A stretch of DNA of 64,000 nucleotides, taken from the NCBI RefSeq assembly GCF_001949145.1, contig NW_019091410.1, positions 861,868 to 925,867 of the forward strand. The letters run 5' to 3'. A program made the position numbers and the translations under genes. Every line of letters starts with the position of its first letter. The first letter of the stretch is position 1. Below are positions 45,861 through 58,600 of this stretch, in pieces. The notes below the pieces were generated by a model. That model saw only the letters and a program-made list of their open reading frames with translations. It had not been told where the DNA came from and did not search any database. This DNA is from Acanthaster planci (Eukaryota > Echinodermata > Asteroidea > Valvatida > Acanthasteridae).

Positions 45861-45928
45861 AGGCATTTTTACTTCTTTTTACATGTTGTAACGGGTATTA
45901 AAAAAAAAAAGAAAATATTATTTATTTT

Positions 45929-45990
45929 GCCGACGCTGGGGCTCGAACCCAGGACCCTTCGCTTCCAAAGCGACACTTTTTCTTGGTTCC
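45929..45990 (-). repeat. tRNA-Pro(UGG)-like 3' half
   Basis: Minus strand: anticodon arm cgc-tttggaa-gcg gives anticodon TGG, followed by a perfect T-arm (ctggg ttcgagc cccag). The D-arm and 5' acceptor strand are not recognisable. Most likely a tRNA fragment or SINE head. Confidence 0.55.
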
Positions 45991-46071
45991 CACCCTGGTC
46001 CCCCAGGGAGAAATGCTCGTTCTATATATTTATCTAAAAGGTTAGGCGAAGGCCGACCGAAAAAGAAAGTC

Positions 46072-46162
46072 CACCCACTTGGATTCGAACCCACGAGTCT
46101 CGGGAGCAGACGTTCAACTACAGCCCTGGCTGCCCAACCTACCAGGCCACGGGCACGTCTTA
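46072..46162 (-). repeat. tRNA-like sequence
   Basis: Minus strand: 'gtggcctggtaggttggg' resembles an A-box, and 'gggttcgaatcc' (46081-46092) is a B-box. About 60 bases separate them. The arms are imperfect. It forms a cluster with the two tRNA-like sequences just to the left. Confidence 0.5.
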
Positions 46163-49100
46163 GATCGTCAATGGAATTATGGATATACAAGGCATCGATT
46201 TTCGACCTGCGATTATTGGACTTGATACGGGAAAATGTATTGCGCCGCCAACTTTACAAAATTCGGGGTTTGAAAGGGAATTGGAAATACGTCTAGTATC
46301 ATTCTGTGTGTGCAGGTTTATGGAAAAGAACCTTCGGCAATGTTCGGCCGGAATCAAAATCGCGATCTTCGGATTTGAGTTTTGGGAGGTTCTGGACGAC
46401 ACTGAATCGTAGTTGGTTGTAAGTTTAAACTTGGTAATAAGTCTAAAATTAAAAGCCTTCAATCCGACGACTTTTCTCCATGATTTTTTTTTTTTTTTGG
46501 TTCTTCTTTTAAGGGCAGAAATGCCACCAACACCAACAAAATACCGTGGGATCAGCGCTCGAATTGGAATATACTCTGCAATTTCTTCCTGAGGAAAGAA
46601 AAAATGTTTCACCAACTCCTGTATCCTGCCAACTGTAATGCTTAAACTTAAAAACACATAATGCCATCATACGGAGTTGGTTATTTTAATGTACAGTTTT
46701 ATTAATATATATGTTCAATTGGTGGGAGTTTTACATTTTTTTTTTTGATTGAAGCGCTAATACTGAGCAGTTACACTGAAGGCAAAAACTGAAAATGTTG
46801 TGAATACAGTGAATGTCCCAAATATGAATTTTACAAGTTCTGCCTTTTCGAAGGCTTTTTTTACAAAATGACACATCTTACAATCTTACTGTCGGTGTGA
46901 ATGAAACATGTGGATGTGTTTTTATAATTTTATCGATTCTGTAAAACACGATATCCTGTTTATACCACAGAAACTAAAAAGGATAGTTTTGTGCATGTAC
47001 ATCTCAACTTATCAGGGTTTTGACAAGTGACTCATTACAAAAAAATCAAATATGTTCCAGTATCCATCAAAAATATGGACTGTTTGAGTTGTAGGTAAAG
47101 GTGGGGTCTCGTCAGTAGATGAATAATTCAAGGCCAAGTCAAGTTTTAAATTCACTTGTAACTTGTCAGTGATTTAAACCGAAAAGTCACCAATTCTTAG
47201 ATAACACCACCAGATGATTATAAAGTTCATGGATGTCTGCACCTGTCCGTACATCAAGTAGGATGAGCAGGCATTCTAAAAAATGTCTAAACGAGTGAAC
47301 AATTTACCTCCAACTTATGGAAACTGTGCAAAAGCTATCTTTGATAAATACGCTATCCACTTAGAAAGATTAGATTCTTATGAAACTCATATTTGGGACT
47401 GATAATTGAACGCTGTGAACTGAGTTCAGCTGGAAGCGTGCACAGATTACGCACACAAATTTTGGTCACTGTGATGCAAGCAAGCCGTCATTGCAGCCCA
47501 GTTTGCTTGAAGCTCAAATTACATTTTATCAAAAGTCGACTAGAAATGTGCAGAGTAGCTCTGTCTTAAATTCTCTTTTAAAAAATGAAGAAAAAATGGA
47601 GGTAAATTTCTGCTATTGAAACGTCAATACGACATGTACACAGCTTTCCTGTAACACTTATCCAATTAGCAACATAGAAAAGACCCCAACAAAATTTAAA
47701 CGTAAGATATGTAAGATTAAATAAACAGAAAAATCTATGTACAAACTGAAAAGTAGAGTTTTTAAATAGATACTGGATATGATAAATGAAACTTTTTCGT
47801 TCATAAAAAAAACAAATCAATTAAATGTCTGTGATTAAGGCGCAGAAACTCGAAAGCAGTGCACCAGACTACACGCCTGTTGTTTTCAAGTGAAAACACA
47901 AGTCTGGAAGCATGTATCTTAGAGGCATAATGCTGAAAAGAAAAAGGAATAAAACCACCTGTGTCAGTTTCTACAACAGTAATATTAAACAACGCACAAA
48001 ATAGTATACAGCTATGCATTTTATATGATACAATTGTGCTGCCTTTATACATTGCCCTTCAAACTGTTATTCTCTAAAATATCTCTTTTAAACAATTTCT
48101 CATTCAAATACTATTCACATATCGTAAAATCAGCCTTGTCCGGGTTCACACAATATTCTGTACTGCTTTGAAACATAACAAAATTAGTAGGACACAAGTT
48201 TTTGAAACATGTTTAACCCCAGCCGAAAGATTTGAAACGAAATAACAGAGATGTCTCCAATGGTTCAATTTAAACAATTTGGAGAAACTTTATGTTTCAG
48301 TAATATGACCAGAATATGTAATATCTCCTTAAGGTATTCTAGGAAAAAGAAGGGAGTAAAATATTATATGAAGATATAACACAGATTTTTCAGATTTGAC
48401 TGCATTTTTATCAAGATTACAGCAAAGAAAAATTATGTGTTAAACTTGAGATATAGCAAAGGTTTAACCTTAAACGAGCCAATTTTGGGGGGAGTAGTTT
48501 TTGGTTTGAGGTATATTCCAACAGCACCAACTCCTGCAGGAGTTCAGCTGTCTAATGACCAATCTTTCTTAAACTTAAAGATACACTCATTGTCAGCATA
48601 TCTTGAAAGCTTCAAATTCATCTGACAAAGGGTTTTGTAAGTGTGGCCATTTAAAGTTCTTGCTCTCGCGTGTATTGGTCGATACACTGAGCACAGGTCA
48701 TCAAGGAAAGAGTCAAAATTTGAAGGCTCTGAAACATGGAATAACGGTAGGTCCGATGTTCATAAAAATGGTGTTGAAATGACTGCAAGACATAAGCAGA
48801 AACATTCCTGACGGCTAAGTGCAAGTAAAAGGTCTATTACATCGACATCTGATAAAATATACAAGGGGTTCCTGCCTCTGGAAATCTGAAACATACTGCA
48901 TTTTCTTCAATACCAGTCAGCGTTGGTGATGTGACTCCAGCTGATCAATATCTGCCAAGATATTATTATGCATGTACTTTTATTTTACCGTCTTACTACA
49001 GGTTACAAACAAATGATAAACATTTTTATGTTCAGTTGTTTCCGGAGGATACGTTGAAGAAAAACAGATACTGTGAGAGGTACCAGCCTACTTGTCAAAA

Positions 49101-49333
49101 CACAAGCCTCATCAAATTTGGGTCCGTCGACACCAATGTTTAAAAAAAAAGATTTACAGAAAAAAAAGACAATTGCCTCCTGAAACCAATCCACAAAAAA
49201 CCAGGGCATCAAAGTCACTGTCAAGATTTGGAAATCAGCCTCCCCCAAAATTCTGCCTTGAATGGCGGGACAAGGTGTGCCAAAGCTAAGAACCGCCTCG
49301 ATGGACCGCAAACGCTTGACCTCGTTGCCAAAG

Positions 49334-49647
49334 CTAGCAGTCACGTGCCTTCCGTCGGATCTTGCGCATGCGCCGGTTCCAGTCGTCCCGCCACTGCAGC
49401 ACGATGCTCTTGCTGTCGGCGTACAGCCCGTCCTGGTCAGGGTTCTCGTTGTTGGCCCCCAGGATCAGGTACTTCTTCCCCAGTCGCAGCTTGGGACACT
49501 TGCAGGTCAAGTCCTGCCGGGGGACAAAGAGGAACTGGTCACCCCGCCGGATGCGCTGGCTGCCCCTCTTGAAGACCGACATCACGTTGATGGTGAACTT
49601 GACAAATTCCTCCCCCATCTCCCTGGACAGAACGTGGGCCTGGATGA
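49334..49647 (-). CDS. Netrin terminal coding exon
   Basis: On the minus strand: acceptor 'cttgcag' at 49650-49648, two bases completing a valine, 103 codons and a stop at 49336-49334. It is GC-rich compared with its surroundings, as are the other true exons in the window. Encodes most of the C345C/NTR fold. Confidence 0.95.
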
Positions 49648-52600
49648 CTGCAAGTTTCAAACAGGAAGAAGACAATAAGAGCAGTTAGTAATGACACATT
49701 CCTAGAGGCTGGTCTACACTTGGTGCAGAAGTGAGCATGAACGCCGCCAGATCAAACATTATTGCTGCAAATTCACGAGAGTTGATCATATTTCAACCAG
49801 AGCAAATTTCACTGCCAATGTTTCATTTTGCTATTTTTGCTATATATACTTGACTTCAATTCTTTTGGAAGAACTTAAAGGAGGAAGAAATGTAACCGTC
49901 CAACTTTTTTGTTATATAAAGATTTAACAAATCTATCCGCCAAAACTCCATCAACCTGCTTTTGGTTCTGGTGAATTCATAGCAATTTACATGTAATGGT
50001 ACTAGAGACCTATAGATGGTTTGAATGGCTGCCATCTTGCAGGCCAGTGCTTTGTTCTACACGGATGCACAAAGGACGCTTCCCGGTGGAACAAAGGAAC
50101 TGCCCTGCAAGATGGCTACCATCCAAAGCCTCTTTACTGAATCCACTGACACTATGCAGTAACTAAATGGCACATTTTTGAAAAACTTATGTGAAGATCA
50201 AGTATGATATTTGGGATGGTAAGCTCTCTTGCTGTGCAAAGCTTGTCTATAAAGCCTAGCTAGGTTTGTTATTACTGGCTTATTTCCTCCACAAAGAAGT
50301 CCGACAGCTGAATTGCATGGTACTCCAGAAAAATTATTCCATTAAGACTGAAAATCATGTAAGAGGCAATTAAGTTGATTAAGAAGTGTATGACAGTTCT
50401 TTGCATAATGTGGTCTCCAAGACTCAAAAATTTGCCCCTGGATACAGAGTTTACACAAGAGCTACGAAAAATGAATAGGTCACTTCACACTTTCACATAG
50501 CATTTTCCCTACTTGGCCCATTCGTGCCATAATCTAACAGCTATGGGCCTGTCCTTGAATGTAATTGTGCCGACCTCCGACCTCCCATATATATATCAAA
50601 AAAGCTCATTACCTCTGTTTTCTTAAAAGGTTAACCTGCAAAGATTAATTGGGGGCAACATCATTTGTTTCCTTGGGAGGCTGTGGGTGCAGGTTGGGTG
50701 ATGTTTTTTACAAAACCTGATGAGTATGCTGCAGACTTTTTTCCTCTCTGGTTTGTAAAAATAACACAAGATCTGATAGAAGCAACAATTTTTTGGCCAA
50801 TAAAAAAACAGAATAGTGGGAAAAATTGAGCATGTCGGGCATCTGTTAGCAAAGTGAAACTTAAAGTCACTAGGCTACCAAAAACTCCATGGAATGGTCT
50901 CTGAAGGCATTACTGTTCAAACTCACCAATAAGCATCAACCTTAGATAGCTATTGATTCAATAACTGCTCAAATGACCAATTGGCGTTGACCTTAGAAAG
51001 CTGTTGACTCAGTGTCTCTTAGAGCGGTGAGAAATAATCAAGTGATGTGTCTGTCTAGTGGGAGCTGTTTTGACGAGGAGAGTCACACACCTGAGGTCAG
51101 AGGGGACAGCAGAACTAACAAATGTGGCAGCTGCAATTTAGGGAACAAGTTTCAATGAAAGAATGGAAGAGAAAAAAAAGGATTTGCCTGCAGGATTGAA
51201 ACTAACTGAACTAAAAAAAAAGACACACAATCGAGCCATTTGAACTGTTCTTGAAATACATTTTTTCACCCTCAATTTAGTTCCAAAGCCGTTGCCACAA
51301 TCCTTCTTTTTTAATGCTATACGTTTTGACGGAATAACTCGATGCCGTGACGGATTACGGTTGTTGATAAATGCTCTTCAAATACAAGCTCAGTGTTTAA
51401 GAACCCCGGCCCTCTCCCTTTTTTGTCGGGGCGTAGGGCCTAAGACCGTTTGGCAACAGCCCCTGGTCATTCTGCTGGATTTCCAGCCACTTGGGTTCCT
51501 TTCCCACACATATCCATAACCGCTCCCATTGTTCAAGCTCTCGCCCGCTTCTCCCCGTCCCTGATCCTGTAAACTATTTTCCCCTCAACTGACTAGAACG
51601 ATGGCAGAATTCCCCCCCCCCCTTCATTCACAATCTGCTTTGATGGCTGGGCAAACAGAATTGTCCCCCGTAAACAACTTCTCCTCGCTGGCTAACCGGA
51701 CAGGTTTTGGGCATTAACATTTTACACCATTTTTTAAGCCACAAGCTCAGAAGTTGGTACAGCCCAAATCTGATTTCAAAACTTGGGAAAATAAACACAG
51801 CTCTCTTAAGGGTCGAGCCTATAAATCTGATGTTCAGCCCTGTTACAAAATATATATTGGAAGGGTACCCAGCGTGAAGTCACAGAGAGGTCAATTAATT
51901 TGCTCGTTGTTGGCACCCTTTCTTCTTTGAGTAATGCCCCCCACCCTGAAGAAGGTATGACGTGCCATTTCACATTCTTAGAATGAACTTTGTCAAGCTT
52001 CACTCGTGTCACCTGAAAAGGGTGAACTTACTTAACCCACTTGGATGCGAGAAAAGCCGTACATATCAGTTGACTCACGACAATTATGGTAACATACTTT
52101 GAATTATTGATACTGAAACAAAATATCTGTTCAAGCAGCAAAGTTTTGGCTGTAAGTCTGATCTGACGTGACAGAAAACAGTTTTGGTAGTTTAAAGATT
52201 TTGCATAGGAGAAACCTAATTTCTGGAAAATTCTTAATTTCTTAAAATTGGTTGGTGAACAGATCACTTGATGCAGACTTTCTAATTATACCGCAAAAAA
52301 TATCTCAATTTCTCTCATGATAAGGTCCTTATAATAAGCAGATTACGCTGTGTTTGCTGCGCAATATCTGTAAGCATACCTAAGGATGTTGCTTGCTGTG
52401 CAATTCATGAACACTGGCCCAGTTCCCATTTAATTGATTGCCCATTCTTTCAATCTGAACAGAATGAGGCACTTGGGACTACTGATCCAAGTATGACTCA
52501 TCAGTTTTCAGCCCGCGGACGCGTCGCTTCGCAGCCTCCATATTTCATGTGCCGTGGTGGAACGATCTGTGCTGGCATTTTGCAACGAGCGGGGAAATGG

Positions 52601-55600
52601 TGCTCCGGGGCCAACTGGCAAAGAGTCACCAGCGTGATACAGGAGAAAATGAAGTGCCTCCCTCTAGCATCTCTCTGGCATCGATCGGCTTGCAAACTCA
52701 TCGTGTGGGGTTTCTCTTCACAATCAATCCCAAGGTGCGGCAAATGTAAGAATGCCTGCTGGGCTGGTAGTTCATCCCTCCGATGGTAGTTTACATATGC
52801 AACCCAGCCCAACAAAATGGTTGAAAGTCCCTAGAGCCAGAGCTGCTTTCGCATTAAAGGCCAATGAAAAAAACCTTGCATGAGGAAAACCAGGAGGAAT
52901 CCTCAACATTTTTTAACTACAAAATAACTGTATATATATTTGCGCAAGGATTTAAAACTCAAGTCCTGCTGCTTCAGCCAAATCCTTTTCTGAGTTTGAA
53001 CAATGCTGTTTAGCAAGAAACTGTGGAAATTAAGCTATATATTATCCACAGGATGAGAACCTAAGATTTTCATCTTGGACAGGAGGCTGAGGAATGGGAT
53101 ACAGAGGCATGCTGAAAGTGTGGAGGCATTTGCAGGACTGAGGCCTCCGACCTGAGTCAGACTATTTGTAAATATATCAGCATGCTTACGTTAGTGTGAT
53201 TTAAGGCAATTAACAGCACTGTCCTGGTGCTCCTATTTCAACTCCTTCAAATTTGTCAGCAGATGCAGCTTTTGTATTTTTCGCATCAGTCCTAGGTTAC
53301 TATCTGATTTTCTACGATAGTTGAGATTCGGCAAGGGTTCAACTGCAGCACTTCATTACTGAAAGCTTAGATGCATGTTAGCCTGCAGTTTTTGCATGTA
53401 TGACTCAATCCACAACCAGACGGTCCAAATTGAAGTTTGAACACGTAGACCCCATTTAGGCAAAGCTGACATGCAAGGGGGAGGGGGGGTACTCGTGGGG
53501 ATTGAATGTAAGAGGCTTTATCAGTGAGCCGAGCGGAGGGACAGGTCCAGAGGATGATGAGTGGGCCCTCGAACCACTCACGGCAAATTGGAAAGCGAGT
53601 GACTAAGATCCAACATGGTCTCCGCTCCAAATCTCAAATCCCCATAATGCAAGCCTACAGATCCGCAGGGGCCAATATGGACTTCGTCATGTCAGCCTTG
53701 CGTGCATTATGTCTCATGGTTCTACCGTTACTCCCTTTGCCTCCCTTATTTCACTGTCCCTCCCAACCCCTAAGGCTTTGTGCCGATGGGTATAACCTTA
53801 ACGGAGAGGGCGGGGCCCAGAGAAATTGATTCAGGTGCAAGGATGCTAAGTCGGGAAATGAACAAATTCGCCGGTTAATGTCCCAGTACCAACACACATA
53901 TCCTGATTAATGTGTCCGACCGAATTTTCCTTGAGGATCCTAGGCTGTTTTGCTCCTACACGTGCATCTCAGATTTATGTGCCATTCCCGAGGGAATTGA
54001 TGTTGCCAGCATTTGTTGACGTGCTGGCTGGAACTATATAGTTTGGTGTGCCTTGGTGTGGGAAATCCTGCACAAGTGGGCGTTGCCAGGAAGTGGGCAT
54101 GGCCCTTTCCGAAGGGGAGGGGGTAAAGCACTCATAGGTAGCAGACAATCGATAGGGGGGTCAATCTTGCCCCCTTTCCTCTTTTGGTTTTCTTTTCTTG
54201 ACCTTCTTTTTCTTCTCTGTACCCCCTAAATATGCCCACACCTCAACAATAATTGTCTCCAAGAAATATTGTCTCCAGCTCCTGGTTGGGCATCAGTCCA
54301 CACTTTGCTTCACCCTCCCTATCTACCTCCACTCTGTTTACCGAGTGCATAACTATGGACCAATCCATCAAAAATCCGCCTGTTTGCAAACCAGTTGTGT
54401 CGTTCGAAATTTACAGTATCATTGCAAGCAAAAGGATTGAACTACCGCTCTTGGGAATGCTCACTGCTGAAATATCAAACACAGAGACAGCCCTTTAGTT
54501 GAGACAAGGGTTTAATGGCAAAAAAAACTACAGAGTGGTCACAGATCTGAGGCATGGTTGTATGCACGAGTGCAGACCGTTCACTGCCTGCTGATGAATC
54601 TTTACAACTGCACAACATTCTCCGGTGGAAAACACCCTCGGCAGTTCTGTAAAGAAAAAAAAATTGCCGACCCAGGTAGGGAAGTCCTACAATATCAAAC
54701 CTACATGGGGGTACACGGTCGACCACCACAACAGCCAAATTGGATTTTCTGACTCGCAGAACTCAAATCGGCATTTCATTAAAGAACCCGCTGAATAGCC
54801 CAAACTCACCACAGCAGCACCTTGGAGGAATTTATTTATTATTTATTAAAAATGCCTCTATTTTGCCCCAGGAATATTCTATGTAATATATTTACTGTTT
54901 CACCCCCTAGTATGTGCATGGGAAGTATCCATGACAGCACTGAACTCAGTCATGTAGAAGTGTTATTGATGATCGCTTCTAAATTAGATGACCAGCTTAT
55001 AAGCAACTGCTGGTGGTCTGCCGGCAAATACATAGTTGTTAATCTGGTGAAAAATATCTGCTGTATCCCGAAGGGCTGTGAATGAGAATAACCGCACACT
55101 CTCTTGGGGTTAATGACCATATGCATTTTAGACAAGACAGAGATGCTGGATTTGGGTTAGTGAATTCCTTACAACAGTCCTGATTGGACAGTGGTGGGTC
55201 TCCGAGCCGGACTGCTCCAATCTGAAGGCAGGTTATTAAAACAGGGCACGTGGAAAGTCTTGAGGGAGTCGAGTCCCAGCTGGAGGCTTGCAGGTTTTGC
55301 AGTTGGCAGCTGGGGGAAGGGGGGGGCATGGGTGACTGTACACTCCAATCACTAGCTGGAGGAGGTCAGTCCAGATGGGCAGTAAGGCCCCAGCTGATTG
55401 GTTGCTTGAGGCTGACAGGGGCAATGCACTCCTTTCATTGGGTGGGTTCTGGGTTCCCCCCCAACCAACCCAGAGGGGAATGAACTCCATCTAGGCCTTA
55501 GTATCATTCTGCATGCTTAAAAAACACACTTCTGTCAATCAGCGTTTCTAGTAAATTGTCCCAGTACTGGGGGGGGGCCGCTGCTCTGGATTTTTTATAG

Positions 55601-58600
55601 CCTTTCCTTGAATAAACACTGCCTTGGTAATTTCGCCCCAAATTGTTTACGGGGTCAGAAGGAAACAGCACCATTTTCATGAAAACCGTGCTCAATTGAC
55701 TTTGAAAACTTAACCCGGACATTTCGGAGTTTCTTATTTGTTGACTCAAACGTCCAAACTGCATGTTTGTTGGAGACAGATCTCCCGCATCACTGATTTA
55801 TTTTTTCCTTGGGGACGATCCATTTAATTTTGCTTTTTCTTGAGGTGTTCATTAACTGCGACCCGCAACTTCCGTCCGCGGCTTACCATTTCTTCGACTG
55901 AAAACATCCATTCTGACGCTGATTCGTAATTGTTTAAACTCTACTTGATCCCAGTGGATGTATCATAACAGTAACCCTCTTTTTTGACAAATTACCAAGC
56001 TTTGGGTTGTCACTACCTTTTCCTTCAAATTTTCAAATCCCAATTAAAAACTGGCCCCAAAACATGTTTTTTTTAATAAGTCGACCCTTTCAAACGAATG
56101 GTAGAACAAGATCTACATGACTTCAAATGAAAGTTTGAACACATCAACATGTACACTGGATCAGGTGGTTTACCCAATCACTGTGCCAGCAATCAGGTGG
56201 ATCACCCAATCACTGTGCTTGCAATCAGGTGGATCATCCAATCGCTGTGCCAGCAATCAGGTGGATCATCCAATCACTGTGCCAGCAATCAGCTGGATCA
56301 CCCAATCGCTGTGCCAGCAATCAGGTGGATCATCCGATCAGTGTACAAGCAATCAATCTTTAGCAGTTGCATTGCAATTTGCGATCCTATAAATCTGTGA
56401 CTCTGGTAGGGGTTGGGAGATAAACCAAATTCCTACAGCTACTGAACACATAGAGATTTTAGACAAGGAGTGCTAGAGTATTGGAGACCTTCGTTGTTAC
56501 CTTGGGGGCACTTTTCATAACACAGATGTACATCTATGTATACTTGTAAGCTTACATGCCTAAACAGTGCAGGTTTAATGTTTGTTGTCCATTTTGGCTG
56601 CTAGAGAGTTAAAAATAACCTCAAATATGCACTTTTCCCTGAGTCACTTTGAATAATTGAATATTTGACCTCCCATTCAATCAAATATTCATTTATTTGG
56701 TTGTACCCAATGCCCACCAAACCAGAAACAAAACACACATTTTTTGTACCATGAGCTAAAAAACGAACAACTTAAAACAAGGACTTTGGGCCTGATTGTC
56801 AGTCCTGTGATTTAGCTGCCTTGAAAACCCTAAAGATCCCAAACCAATCAAACTCTAACACCAGGGTTTGTTGGAATCTGTTAGGATGAGTAGTGCACTG
56901 GTATACCGGCTGTGGTTTGTGTGGGATTAGGCATACCACAAATAGAGTCCAACTGTTAAGGTGCACAATTTACTGTGGTGTTGATATTTGCAAAGATGAA
57001 GTTTGCCAGTAAATCACCCTGGGGAGTAAGGGTTAAGTTACATCTTGACATATGCTTTAGAATGCCATTTGTACTCAAATAGTTTTATTTTTTTTCTGTT
57101 TTATTATAATGATTTTCATCTCAGAATAAACAAAGTAACTATTTGAATATTCGATAAACAATTCAAAGATTCTGTGTTTTTCTTCTGGAATCAGATAGTC
57201 ACAGTTAAGGTCACGATTCGAAATGCTATACATGTTAACCTACTGATAAAGAATGGAGTTTTAAATAAAATTCAGGTAGGGAAAATATTTGTTGAAGTAA
57301 AATGTTTATACATCTACATGTACACCATTTGACAGAAACACGATTTTTTTCCTTGCCTCTGTCCTCATCCCCACAAAGAGTAGCAGTGTAATTTCAAAAT
57401 CTTTGTAACAGGATAAACCACAATTTACCAAATCTCTGTTTCAAGTGGCCCTCCCATCTACTGTGAAAACAAGCTATGTGTATGGAATCCTTGTGATGTC
57501 AGCTATTCCACCCTGCACATTCATCAAAATCCCCCTGCAACCAGTTGGCAAACACTGACAGAAAAAAAGCCCCTTTTCTGTTGTCAACTCGCATGAGCTT
57601 CATCCATATTTGTCTCCTAGACTTGTTCAGGTCTCCGTGGAAGTTCCTCCCCCCCCCCCCAACACCTCTGGGTAAAAAACAGTGGTCAGATCTGCAAGCA
57701 TGCGCTGCATTTTGCAAGTCTTTTGTGGTGACAACAAAAGCAGGTTGTGATCCAGTCCAGGGAAAACTGGATTAAAATACCGGCACTTTAAACTTCAAAG
57801 GTCTCTTTTTCTTTTCTTTGTCTGATCCCAGGAAAAAAAGAGAGAAGAAAAACACAGTAGCAAAGTGGATTTCACCGAAGGTTTTGCAGACACTCCCCAT
57901 GACCGGTGGCACATTTTGCGGTGGGCCACTGTGCTACTTTTTTTGGTGGGCTTTTGTTCGGGGCGAGAGTTGACGCTGAGAGTTTGTGACAATTTGGGGA
58001 GGCCGCATTCCGACATCTTTAGGGTTAATTTAAAAGCCAACCACCGCCTAAAAATTGGACAAGTCATATGCCAACTTCAATGAGACTGGCAAAAACATTG
58101 TAGTTGGATGCTGAATCTCTGGCCAGGATATGGAAAGAGGAGAATTTGTCAGGATTTAATGTTCACCGCAGCAGCAATGTTTCAACGAGGCCACTTTAAA
58201 ACAATATCAATTGCTGTTTGGTACAAATTGCAGAGAGTGAAAGTGACACTCAACAGGGTGAAACTCCAGCATGTTTAAAATGACCGCAGGTGCAGTAAAC
58301 TACATGTGCTGGCATCACCAATGTCCTTTTCCTGTTTGTCTTCCATGTGACGCATATATACACTCACCCTAATACTGAAAACTCCACCATTTGGGGCATA
58401 ACTTTGGAGCAAAACAGTACTACGAACCTGACAGTTATAGACTTCATGATTAATATTCCAAGCCGAACAGCTAAAAATATGTTCTGACTTCAAGCTACCC
58501 TCTTGGATTCTCCCCCCCCCACACATATTGGATTCCGACAATCTCCCTTCCCCCTCTCCCGCCAGCCAAGGGCTGTTTGGTTTATACAGCAAACGGGCAC

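Larger units (their letters stand above)
44061..49333. other. Intergenic DNA and presumed netrin 3' UTR
   Basis: No gene recognised apart from the tRNA-like cluster. The part immediately left of 49334 should be netrin 3' UTR on the minus strand, but I cannot place its end. Confidence 0.5.

Noticed and set aside
45929-45990. Functional tRNA-Pro gene
   Set aside because: The T-arm and anticodon arm look right, but no paired 5' acceptor strand or D-arm is present.
49228-49688. Plus-strand open frames opposite the netrin exon
   Set aside because: Shadows of the real minus-strand netrin coding exon.
56117-56392. Repeat protein with SLCQQSGGSS-type units
   Set aside because: It is the translation of the 32-bp minisatellite; the frame drifts between units because 32 is not a multiple of three.
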